Part shown: one piece after another, positions 41,801 through 49,444 of the stretch
Position numbering within the stretch: position 1 is the first letter of the stretch
Layout of the letters: every line of letters begins with the position of its first letter
Assembly (NCBI GenBank): GCA_041390125.1
Contig: JAWKQN010000002.1
Span: 186,001-250,000 of the forward strand
DNA from: Gemmatimonadota bacterium
GTDB taxonomy: Bacteria; Gemmatimonadota; Gemmatimonadetes; Longimicrobiales; Gaopeijiaceae
Direction of reading: 5' to 3'
Length of the DNA: 64,000 nucleotides
Position numbers and translations under genes: made by a program
Notes under the pieces: generated by a model
The model's database searches: none
Told to the model about the DNA's origin: nothing
Seen by the model: the letters and a program-made list of their open reading frames with translations, nothing else

Positions 41801-44800
41801 GGTACGCGATCGCCGCGCCGAGCTCCTGCAGTCGTAGCGCTTCGGCGCCAGCGAGCTGGGCATGCTGGATCTCGACGGGTCCGTAGGCCGTGGCCAGATC
41901 GAGGGCGCGGGCGGCGGCCGCAGGGTGATCGTAGCGATCCGCCATCGCTATGGCCGCGTCGCGGCTGGCAGCGACCCCCAGCGTGAAGCTGACCACCCGC
42001 TTCTCTCCGGGGCCGAGCGTCAGCGGCACCCGCAGGGAGAAGACGGGATCGAGCACCGGGCCCGTCGTGCCGCTCAGCGCGGGGGGGAGGTCGAGCGCCG
42101 CGGGGTGGGCCGGTCTGCGCCCACGTCCGAGGAAGCGGGCCCGGTCGGTCTCGAAGGCCACGGGCCCTTCCGGAGCGGGCTGATCGCTTCCCTGCGCCAC
42201 GGTGTGGAACATCCACAGCGTGGGATCGTCATCGGCGCGGGGCCGGCGGGTGGCCAACAGGGCGGAGTGGCGAGGCAGCGCTTCCGTCTCGACGAACAGC
42301 TTCGAGAACGCGGGGTGCACCGCGTCGGCGCCCCGTTGCTGGAGCGCAAGCTCGGCGTAGCTGGTGAGGTCGAGCCTGCGGGTGCGATCGCTGTAGTTCG
42401 TGACGGTGATGCGCCGCACCTCGACGTCGTCCTCCGGCGAGACGCAGACCTGGCTGAAGGCTTCGATCCAGTCGTGGACGAGCGCGCTCTCCACCTTGTT
42501 GAGATGGAACCACGTGTCGAGCCGATCGGCGACGGGATCGGTCGGTGCGGGGGTGGTCGACCAGACCGCGCCGGAGTCCAGATCCCGGACATAGACGAAG
42601 ACCCCCTGACCATCCTGGACACGGTCGGGAGACCAACGGGTGAGATCCCAGTCGCCGAACCACGATCCGCCGGTGCCGGCCTGCGTGTAGAGCGACGAGT
42701 ACCGCCCGTTCGAGAGGAGATGCCCCCGTGGGGACGGGTCGCGGAGACGCTCGTGACCCACGTAGGCGACGGCGGGCGCGCGGGCGGGTCGATCCCCGGG
42801 ATCGACCGTGGTCTCGAGGGGGTGCGGATCCGACATCTCGACACGCCGAGGGATCCGCTCCTGCAGCAACAGTTCCGTGGCACGGACCGACGGCGCGGCA
42901 TGGAACCGTCTGCGGAAGACGTCCTGCAGGACGGTATTGGCGACCGACACGAGCACCATGCCCTGGTGATGCGCCATCCAGGTCGATACGACCGCGTGGC
43001 TCCGACCGGGGGGAAGGCGCTCCGAGGTGTAGTCCAGCGACTCGTAGAAGCCCCACGGCCCCAGCGCCCCCTCCCGCTCCAGACGGTCCAGGTTGGCGCG
43101 GGCCGCGCGCGGCGTGACCATGAGCGCCAGAGCCGTCGCGTACGGCGCCACGACGTAGTCGCCGCTCAGCCCGCGCTTGAGCCCGAGCCCCGGGACGCCG
43201 AACGCCCGGTACTGATAGTCCAGATCCAGATTCAGTGTGTTGTAGGCGGACTCGGAGATGCCCCAGGGTCGGCCGTGGCGCTCCGCGTACCGGCGTTGGA
43301 CCGTGACGGCCCCGCGGCAGGTCTCGTCGAGCAGGGTCGAAGGCCACGACCCCAGCAGCAGCCGCGGCATGAGGTATTCGAAGAGGGAGCCGCTCCACGA
43401 GAGGAGCACACTGCCGTCGATCGTCCGGGTCGCGGCGCGACCGAGATGGAACCAGTGGCGCACCGGCACGTCGCCCTTGGCGATCGCGAGGAAGGAGGCG
43501 AGGCGTGCCTCGCTCGCCAACAGGTCGTAGTGACCCGCGTCGGGCTGCAGCGTCTCCAGGTTGAGCCCGATCATGAAGAGGTCCCGGGACGTGTCGTAGA
43601 GCGCCCGGAAGTCCGTGGCGGCAGTGCGGTCGATGCACCAGCGCCGCAACGCCTGCAGCCGCTCCACGCGCGCGGAGAGCGCCTTGCGAACCGGATCGTC
43701 GGGCGGATCGGTGCTCACGCGCCGCTGCCGCTCCGCAAGCCCCGCGGCCCCGTCGTGCTCCGATCCGTCGGAGGCGGGCACGAACGCGCCGAGATCGCGC
43801 TGCTCGTCCCGCAGCAGGCGTCCGAGCGAGCGGACGCACGCCGCGAGGGGATCGCCCAACCCCTCGGATGGCAGCGTGGCGGAACCCGGGAGGGAGGATC
43901 CACACGCCGCTTCGAGACGAGCGACGGCGGGACGCAGACGAGCCACGCTGCGCGCCCAGCCGGCGGCGCTATCGGAGCGCGCGTCGAGCGCCTTGGTGAT
44001 GGCATCCGCGAGGGCTTCGGCCAGCTCTCCTTTCCGACGCCGCCCGCTGCCCCGCGACTCGAGGTGCTCGGCGCAGAGCGCGAGCGTGTCGCGAACGCCT
44101 TCGGCCAGCTCCGGGTTGGGCCAGGGCGCCTCGAGGACATCGTGCAGGCCGCCGGCCAACGCCACGAGGCAGGCGGCCAGGTTGCCGGAGTCCACGGTGG
44201 AGACGTACCGCGGCCAGAGCGTGCGACCATCCCGGACGTCGTACCAGTTGAAGAGATGCCCTGCATGCGTGTCCAGACCGTCGATCGTACGCGCCGCACC
44301 TTCCAGACGCTCGATCAGCTCCTCCTGGCTCACCCATCCGAAGTCCCACGCCGCCTGGGTAGCGAGCAGACCCAGCCCGATGTTGGTGGGAGACGTGCGC
44401 GGCGCCGCCCCCCGGAGCGGGTTCTCCTGCACGTTGTCGGGGGGGAGCCATCCGGTCTGCGCGTTGGTGAAGCGCTCGAAGAACGACCAGGTACGCCGCC
44501 CGCGCACCCTCAGCCAACTGTGATCGGCCGCGCCCAGGGCCGCCTCGCGCTCCTCCACCGGCTGACTGAGCCACCACCCCAGGAAGGGGGCCGCGATCCA
44601 GGCCGTCAGGAACGGGACCGCCGCGATCCAGGCATCCGGCTCGAGCAGCATCACCAGGGCGAGGGACGCCACGGTCCAGAGGATCGACGGCGCCATGGCG
44701 CGGACATATGCCCCCAGCGTCGCCGGGGCCGAGCGCTCGACGTCGCTCGCGGTGGTCCACTCCAGCAGCCCGCGTCGGGTGACGAGGATGCGCCAGAGCG

Positions 44801-47501
44801 CGCGCACCCCGGCATCCAGTGACACCACCGCCGTGTGGGCGAGGAAGACGATGGTCAGCCCGGTCTGGACCAGGTAGCGCTCGAGGTCGCGATCGACGCC
44901 GGCGAAGTAGCTGCGCCAGGTCACGTCGCGGGGCCGGGCGAAGACGGCGCTGGTCAGGTTGACGTAGACCGGGAACGCCAGCACCGCCAGCGCCACCAGG
45001 CTCCAGAAGAGCGGCGACCGCGGCAGGGCGATCCAACCGACGAGCAGGAAGACCAGCATCGCCGGCGGCGTCAGCGACCGACGCAGGTTGTCGACGATCT
45101 GCCAGCGACCGAGCGTGGTGATGGGGTTGGGCCGTGGCTCGCCCGCCGCGCCCCGGACGCTGCCCGGCAGCCAACGCGCGATCTGCCAATCGCCTCGCAC
45201 CCAGCGGTGCAGGCGGCGCGCCCAGGGGAGGTAGCCGGAGGGGTAGTCGTCGAAGACCTCCACGTCCGTCACCAGGGCCGCGCGCGCGAACACGCTTTCC
45301 AGAAGGTCGTGGGAGAGGACGGTATCGGCGGGCACCACTCCGGCCAGAGCGGAGCTGAACGCGTCGACGTCGTACAGGCCCTTGCCCGTATAGATGCCCT
45401 CCCCGAACAGATCCTGATACACGTCCGACACCGCGGTCGTGTAGGGATCGATGCCCGTCAGGCCCGAGAAGATACGGGCGAAGCGCGAGCGGTGGGTGCT
45501 GGCCGGATGGATCGACACGCGCGGCTGCAGGATCCCGAAGCCGTGCGTCACCCGCTGTGCGTCCCGGTCGTAGACAGGGCGATTGAGCGGATGGGCTGCC
45601 GTGCGCACCAGGTCGAGCGCCGATCCGGGCGGCAGCTGCGTATCGGCATCGACGGTCAGAACGTACCGGATCGGCGTGCGGGCCAGGAGCGCGCGCAGGC
45701 CTCCCTCCACGACGGTGAAGGACGTCTCCGCGTCCGGATCGCACAGCAGCCGGTTCAGCTCCTCCAGCTTTCCCCGCTTGCGCTCCCAACCCATCCAGAC
45801 GCGCTCGCTGGGGCTCCAGCGTCGCTCCCGGTGCAACAGGAAGAACCGGTCGCCCCAATCGTCGTGGTCGTGGGCGTTGAGACGGCGGATCGCCGCCCGC
45901 GCCGCCTCGACGGGCGCGGCGTCCCCCGGCATCACCCGCGCCTCGGCGTCGGGAGGGTCGGTGAGCAGCGCGAACCGGAAGCGGCCGGCCGGGTTGGCGC
46001 GCGCGTGGATCTCCAGCTGTTCGACGAGCTCGGCCGCCTCCTCCACCGAGCGCAACAGCCCCGGGATGACGATCAACGCGCGATCGGCGTCGTCGAGGCC
46101 CGTGTCGGCATCCATCTTCGGGAGGCGACGGGGCGGGACCAGCCAGGCCACGAGGCGATTGGTGGCCGCCACCCCGAGGTCCAGGAGAGGCAGGAACGCC
46201 GCGAGGCCGACGAGGATGAGCATCCCGGCGGAGATGCCGCGACCGGCGGCGACGGCCAACGCGGCCAGGAGCGCGACCGTGGTCGTGAGGGCCACGGTGC
46301 CCAGGTAGGCGACACCCGGATGCTGTTCCGCCGCGGCGAGGAGCCGCAGGCGTAGGGGGGGGCGGCTGCCCAGCTCGCGTGCGAAGGCGGGCGCGCCTTC
46401 TCCCACCAGGTAGTGACCGACGTGGCGGCCGTCGAGCGCAGACGGGTGACCACCCGGTGCTCCCCGGGCCCGTGCGACCACTTCCGCGGCCACCTCCTCC
46501 TCTTCCCGCTGCGCATGACGCGCCAGACGCTCCACCCGCTGGCGATACAGGTTGCGCGTCTCGAGGTCCATGCGGGGATACACGCCGGACGGATCGTCCT
46601 GGAGCGCATGCTCGATCGCAGAGACCCGTTCGATGAGCGGGCCCCACCGTGCATCCGCCGACCAGCGCAACGCGGCGACCGCGTTGCCGACGGACACCTG
46701 ACGTTGGGTCTCCTGTCGGGTCAGGTCCTGCACCTCGACGCCCAACGTCGTGAGCCGGTCCTCCAGCCACTCTCGGATGGGGATGACGTCCGGGCCCTGC
46801 ACCTGCAGTCGATCGATGAGTGCGACGAGGAACGGTGGGGAGAGGACCTCGGCTCCTTCCTGATCGAGCAGCCGCTTCAGCTCCCAGGACGCTTCCATCG
46901 CCCCGGCCTCGGCCTGGGCCGCGATCCGCTCCGCCCACTGGCGCGCCTGGCGGCGCGTGAGATGATCCTGCCGCACCTGCTCCGCGAGCCGTCGCAGCCG
47001 CAACAACAACACGATCCGCAGCGCATCGGGCAAGGCCCACAGCTCCGCGAGCCGCAGGGGCAGGATTCGCTGGTAGGCGAGCAGAAACTCCGTGAGGTTC
47101 GTCGCGCCGACGGAACCGTCGAGCGCGGCCACGAAGTCGTCCGCGAGCGCGTACGCGCGCGGCCGTCCCGCGGACGGGCCCGTACCCAGGTACGGCAGCT
47201 CCCGGAAGAAGGCGCCGCGCAGGTGACGGATCACCTCGCGCCGCTGATCCCGCAGGACGTAGAAATTGTCCAGCAACCAGTGCGCTGCGGGACCGGTCTC
47301 CACGCCGCGCGCTGCGGCGCGGGCCAAGAGCTCGTACGTGTCGACAAGGGATGCCCCGGCCTCGACGAGCTCACGCAGGAGCCCGCGTGGGGAGCCGGTG
47401 GTGACCCCGGCTTCACGGTGGCGCCGGGCGAGCGCTTCGGCGCGCTCGGCCAGCAACTTCGGATTGAGGGCGCCCGTGGGCGCGTCGCCCACGTCCCTCA
47501 C
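38874..47501 (-). CDS. Cyclic beta-1,2-glucan synthase-like protein (GT84-glucoamylase-like-GH94)
   Basis: A 2,875-residue inner-membrane enzyme, close to the 2,830-2,870 residues of rhizobial NdvB/ChvB and Brucella Cgs. It would polymerise and cyclise glucose from UDP-glucose into periplasmic glucan for osmotic adaptation. Helices at about 397-440 and 800-960 flank the GT84 domain with its DADTQLPPGS motif near 618. A glucoamylase-like part (AHHQGM near 1510) is followed by beta-sandwich repeats and the GH94 phosphorylase-like domain (MGTGDWNDGMNRVG near 2555) that sets ring size in Cgs. The start is GTG; a later start is possible. The upstream small gene ends 19 bases before it. Whether the product is beta-1,2-linked cannot be read from sequence. 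Confidence 0.88.
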   Translation of the reverse strand: MRDVGDAPTGALNPKLLAERAEALARRHREAGVTTGSPRGLLRELVEAGASLVDTYELLARAAARGVETGPAAHWLLDNFYVLRDQRREVIRHLRGAFFRELPYLGTGPSAGRPRAYALADDFVAALDGSVGATNLTEFLLAYQRILPLRLAELWALPDALRIVLLLRLRRLAEQVRQDHLTRRQARQWAERIAAQAEAGAMEASWELKRLLDQEGAEVLSPPFLVALIDRLQVQGPDVIPIREWLEDRLTTLGVEVQDLTRQETQRQVSVGNAVAALRWSADARWGPLIERVSAIEHALQDDPSGVYPRMDLETRNLYRQRVERLARHAQREEEEVAAEVVARARGAPGGHPSALDGRHVGHYLVGEGAPAFARELGSRPPLRLRLLAAAEQHPGVAYLGTVALTTTVALLAALAVAAGRGISAGMLILVGLAAFLPLLDLGVAATNRLVAWLVPPRRLPKMDADTGLDDADRALIVIPGLLRSVEEAAELVEQLEIHARANPAGRFRFALLTDPPDAEARVMPGDAAPVEAARAAIRRLNAHDHDDWGDRFFLLHRERRWSPSERVWMGWERKRGKLEELNRLLCDPDAETSFTVVEGGLRALLARTPIRYVLTVDADTQLPPGSALDLVRTAAHPLNRPVYDRDAQRVTHGFGILQPRVSIHPASTHRSRFARIFSGLTGIDPYTTAVSDVYQDLFGEGIYTGKGLYDVDAFSSALAGVVPADTVLSHDLLESVFARAALVTDVEVFDDYPSGYLPWARRLHRWVRGDWQIARWLPGSVRGAAGEPRPNPITTLGRWQIVDNLRRSLTPPAMLVFLLVGWIALPRSPLFWSLVALAVLAFPVYVNLTSAVFARPRDVTWRSYFAGVDRDLERYLVQTGLTIVFLAHTAVVSLDAGVRALWRILVTRRGLLEWTTASDVERSAPATLGAYVRAMAPSILWTVASLALVMLLEPDAWIAAVPFLTAWIAAPFLGWWLSQPVEEREAALGAADHSWLRVRGRRTWSFFERFTNAQTGWLPPDNVQENPLRGAAPRTSPTNIGLGLLATQAAWDFGWVSQEELIERLEGAARTIDGLDTHAGHLFNWYDVRDGRTLWPRYVSTVDSGNLAACLVALAGGLHDVLEAPWPNPELAEGVRDTLALCAEHLESRGSGRRRKGELAEALADAITKALDARSDSAAGWARSVARLRPAVARLEAACGSSLPGSATLPSEGLGDPLAACVRSLGRLLRDEQRDLGAFVPASDGSEHDGAAGLAERQRRVSTDPPDDPVRKALSARVERLQALRRWCIDRTAATDFRALYDTSRDLFMIGLNLETLQPDAGHYDLLASEARLASFLAIAKGDVPVRHWFHLGRAATRTIDGSVLLSWSGSLFEYLMPRLLLGSWPSTLLDETCRGAVTVQRRYAERHGRPWGISESAYNTLNLDLDYQYRAFGVPGLGLKRGLSGDYVVAPYATALALMVTPRAARANLDRLEREGALGPWGFYESLDYTSERLPPGRSHAVVSTWMAHHQGMVLVSVANTVLQDVFRRRFHAAPSVRATELLLQERIPRRVEMSDPHPLETTVDPGDRPARAPAVAYVGHERLRDPSPRGHLLSNGRYSSLYTQAGTGGSWFGDWDLTRWSPDRVQDGQGVFVYVRDLDSGAVWSTTPAPTDPVADRLDTWFHLNKVESALVHDWIEAFSQVCVSPEDDVEVRRITVTNYSDRTRRLDLTSYAELALQQRGADAVHPAFSKLFVETEALPRHSALLATRRPRADDDPTLWMFHTVAQGSDQPAPEGPVAFETDRARFLGRGRRPAHPAALDLPPALSGTTGPVLDPVFSLRVPLTLGPGEKRVVSFTLGVAASRDAAIAMADRYDHPAAAARALDLATAYGPVEIQHAQLAGAEALRLQELGAAIAYQDPRLRAPAEVVRRNRRQQSALWAYGISGDRPIVLVHIASVEELDGARDAVRAFEYWQQKGLELDLVFLNEHPPSYVEGVQDLLTELVQASASRTTGRRRGALFVLRADQLPEEDRVLLQAVAHAVSRARLPVLRAEPRAVAPAGGVALEPRSPGTGPVEPPGAEDRLAFDNGIGGYDADGAYVIRLRPGTRGLTLPPQPWSNVLANEAFGTLVTETGIGATWAGNSREYRLTPWANDPVLDRPSDVVYVRDEESGRWGSATPAPAPFQAGYETRHRFGSTRYRVDAEELRVETTVFTAAGAPLTAVRLRLRNTSDRPRRLTVYRLHEWVLGVLRAPSARMVVTEVDPETDALLARRHYHPDQPEHVAFAHVLAPADATVHWTTDRAEFLGRMRDLSRPRAVEANAALEGRSGAGLDPCAAFRVELTVEPGAERCLYFLTGAAADLPGVHALLSDYGTHAALDEALDEVDEAWRGRLSPWRVHTPDPALDRLFDGWLLYQTWACRLWARSALYQSSGAFGFRDQLQDVMAVTYVRPALARSQILLHAAHQFVEGDVLHWWHPGTERGVRTRFSDDLLWLPHVSAWYVDATGDATLLDERVPFLTGRPLDPGEDEAYLSPEVADEVADLYEHCCRALDRSLTEGPHGLPLMGTGDWNDGMNRVGREGKGESVWLAFFLHATLGAFLPHVEARSDAVRATRYREARQRIEAAVQEAGWDGDWYRRAYFDDGTPLGAAENPECRIDAIAQAWAVLSGVAPPEESRTALESVERHLVDRGARLIRLLDPPFDTWEKDPGYIKGYVPGVRENGGQYTHGVLWLVAAWAELGDVDRALDLLSLLVPASHAADPAGVARYRVEPYVAAADVYSVEPHRGRGGWTWYTGSAGWMWRMALEAVLGVRLERGDLRIEARLPRGWDRISIEYAPETGTRYRIEVRREERADVRAALDGEALALDAGSVRVPVLRDGRDHHVLIVVP

Positions 47502-47520
47502 TCCGGTCCGCTTCTCCGGC

Positions 47521-47736
47521 TCAATGCTCGCGCAGGGCCTCGATCAGCTCCCGCCGCGTCATGTGCGACCGGCCCGGCAGCTCCACCAGGCGGGCTCGGG
47601 CGAAGAGCTCCTCGTGCGTCCACGTATCGAGGTCGGCCGTGGCGCCCTCGCGCGCCATGCGCTCGGCGCGCCGCACCCACGACGGGTGGACCGTCTCTCC
47701 CGGACGCCAGGCGCCGCCTGGCACACCGCTCCCCAT
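47521..47736 (-). CDS. Small protein with Rho_N/SAP-like C-terminal segment
   Basis: A 71-residue basic protein. The C-terminal part HEELFARARLVELPGRSHMT and RRELIEALREH matches, residue for residue in the key positions, the end of the protein at 48049-48351. This is the L-x-x-x-A-R-x-L-x-I-x-G-R-S-x-M-x-K-x-E-L-I pattern of Rho_N/SAP-like nucleic-acid-binding motifs. The first 30 residues look unstructured. Same strand and 19 bases upstream of the glucan synthase gene, so co-transcribed. Function unknown. Confidence 0.65.
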   Translation of the reverse strand: MGSGVPGGAWRPGETVHPSWVRRAERMAREGATADLDTWTHEELFARARLVELPGRSHMTRRELIEALREH

Positions 47737-48048
47737 GCGTCACCTCCTGTGGTCGGGAGTGTGGCTGGGGGGTGCAGGGGGCAGGGGGCGTGCCGTGGGA
47801 CGCCGTCCTCCTTGTGGCCTGGCTGCTGGAATTGCGGCCGGCGCGCGGACCCCCTGCCGCGCCATCGTGTTTCCGCGCGTGCCGCGGCTGCACGATCCCG
47901 CCGGAGGCGCCGCGCGAGGGGGCGGTGGTGTCGCGGCGAACGAAGACCAGGCCTCGGACGGACGATGCGGACGGACGTGGGCCTGGGATCCGGCACCCCG
48001 CTTGCGCCCAGTGGGGCCGTCCCCCACGGACGAACCGGAGGAGGTCCC
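47737..48048 (+). other. Divergent intergenic region, 312 bases
   Basis: Between the two small Rho_N/SAP-like genes, which face away from each other. It holds a two-block motif at 47867-47895 pointing rightward. Nothing comparable is seen on the left-going side. Confidence 0.6.
47867..47895 (+). promoter_or_regulatory. Two-block motif upstream of 48049 gene
   Basis: GTGTTTCC, 15 bases, GCACGA. It reads toward the ATG at 48049, 154 bases on. Confidence 0.58.
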
Positions 48049-48351
48049 ATGCCTCAGGGCAAATGGAGCAACAAGGACGAGCGGAAGTACGAGCACATCA
48101 AGGAGAGCGCCCAGGAGCGAGGCCGCTCCGAGTCGCGGGCGAAGGAGATCGCCGCGCGGACCGTGAACAAGCAGCGGCGTCAGGAGGGACGGACCCCCAA
48201 CCAGACGACCCAGGGCACGGGAAACCCCAACAGCAGCCTGGAAGACCGCACGGTGGACGAGCTGAGGAACCGCGCCCGGGAGCTGGACATCGAGGGACGT
48301 AGCTCCATGAAGAAGTCGGAACTGATCGCCGCCATCCGGCAGCACTCCTGA
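48049..48351 (+). CDS. Small basic protein with Rho_N/SAP-like domain
   Basis: A 100-residue highly charged protein. N-terminal KWSNKDERKYEHIKESAQER and SRAKEIAARTVNKQRRQEG are typical of small proteins annotated as plasmid stabilisation or KGG/Rho_N stress proteins. A Gln/Asn/Thr linker leads to TVDELRNRARELDIEGRSSM and KKSELIAAIRQ, a Rho_N/SAP-like motif likely to bind nucleic acid. GGAGGAGG before the ATG is a strong site. It is followed by a perfect hairpin, so it is a single-gene unit. Confidence 0.8.
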   Translation: MPQGKWSNKDERKYEHIKESAQERGRSESRAKEIAARTVNKQRRQEGRTPNQTTQGTGNPNSSLEDRTVDELRNRARELDIEGRSSMKKSELIAAIRQHS

Positions 48352-48374
48352 CGGTCCGGACGATCCCACGACCA

Positions 48375-48406
48375 ACGGCCCCACACCGACTGCGGTGTGG
48401 GGCCGT
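48375..48406 (+). terminator. Perfect 14-bp stem terminator
   Basis: ACGGCCCCACACCG (48375-48388), four-base loop, exact complement (48393-48406), followed by a pyrimidine-rich tract. It lies between convergent genes and can serve both. Confidence 0.78.
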
Positions 48407-48477
48407 CGCCTTCTACTCCCGGTCAACGATCCGCTCCCGATCAGCGATCAGCACTGCCGGGAGAGAACGTGATCGGA

Positions 48478-49137
48478 TCAGTTGAGGCCGTATTCGCCTT
48501 CAGCCGACTCGAAGTTCCCGCACGCCAGGGGCTCACCATTCGCCTCGAGCTGCAGATGGTACGTGTCCTCCTGCTGCGAGGTCGCATCGGCACCGCTCCA
48601 GGCGCTCCCGTCCGTGGTGTCGCTGACGCGGGTGGTGTCGCGCACCTGCGTGCTGTCCCACATGGCCATCGTGTCGCGACTCGCATCGTCCATCATGCGG
48701 TCGTGATCCATCTCTCGGGCCTCATCCGTCATGAGGGTCGACAGCTCCTCGTTCCTCACCGTCTCGGTCTGCATCAGCTGACCGGTCGCGTCGGCCGTGA
48801 AGCGGCCGAGCTCGGCAATGGTGGTCGTGCCGGCCGAGCAGGCTCCGCGATGCACCAGCAACGCCACCTCCTGGTTGGGCTCGAGGCCACGCACGTCGAA
48901 CTCCAGTTCCACGGGGTGGGCCATCCCCATCCGATCCCCCGCGGCCGCGTCGCTCCCGGTCCTCAGGTGCACTTCACCCATGACCGCCTCGTCACTCAGG
49001 GCGCGCATCTCCACGCGGACCGTTCCGTTGTGTTGGCCCTCCATGGGGGGGCGTTCCTGCTGGGCCGACAGGGCCATCGGTATCGCGAGAGCCGCTGCCG
49101 CCGCGGCCGTAGCCGCCTTCATCGTCTTGCTATCCAT
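48478..49137 (-). CDS. SodC-like exported protein, divergent third copy
   Basis: A 219-residue secreted protein with a cleavable signal peptide (AAAAALAIPMALSAQQ, cut near 25). FDVRGLEPNQEVALLVHRGACSAG corresponds to the HIHxGxCG region of the two SodC-like lipoproteins, but only one His is kept. The end reads EPLACGNFE, like the ACG end of SodC. A 60-residue Asp/Thr/Met-rich insert (DDASRDTMAMWDSTQVRDTT) replaces the metal loop. It is therefore unlikely to be an enzyme. The ATG is set by the GGGAGG site; a signal peptide starts directly there. Confidence 0.6.
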   Translation of the reverse strand: MDSKTMKAATAAAAAALAIPMALSAQQERPPMEGQHNGTVRVEMRALSDEAVMGEVHLRTGSDAAAGDRMGMAHPVELEFDVRGLEPNQEVALLVHRGACSAGTTTIAELGRFTADATGQLMQTETVRNEELSTLMTDEAREMDHDRMMDDASRDTMAMWDSTQVRDTTRVSDTTDGSAWSGADATSQQEDTYHLQLEANGEPLACGNFESAEGEYGLN

Positions 49138-49444
49138 CCGTATCCTCCCGTTCGTCATCGAAGATCCCATCCGCGCGGCGCAGCCGCCGCGGAACTCCGG
49201 GATTGCTCCCCTACAGGGCGCAGGGTGCACGCCAGCGCGTTTCCGCACCGTGACGGGATTCTCGGGAGCCGGAAGCTGCAGGGATTGTTCGACCGCTACG
49301 GATCGTGCAGGAAAAGACGGAGAGGGCCGCGCGCCGGCCCTTTGTCGGTGGAGACGGAACGGCCCGCCCACGCACGGCCCGCCCGGCGTTTCCTTCGCCA
49401 CCGGCAAAGGGGGCGGCTCCCCCGAGGCGGTAGCCGTCGCTCCG
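49138..49444 (-). other. Intergenic region, 307 bases
   Basis: Between otsA and the SodC-like gene, both leftward. A short hairpin (AGGGCC at 49321-49326 with GGCCCT at 49334-49339), followed on the minus strand by a T-rich stretch, may end otsA. No gene and no two-block motif is seen. Confidence 0.5.

Noticed and set aside
39192..44822. Long plus-strand open frames opposite the glucan synthase gene
   Set aside because: His/Arg/Gly-rich shadow composition; the minus strand carries clear GT84 and GH94 motifs throughout.
49240..49262. GCGTTTCC upstream of the SodC-like gene at 48478 as a motif copy
   Set aside because: No GCACG block at 14-15 bases in either direction, and the orientation is away from the gene.
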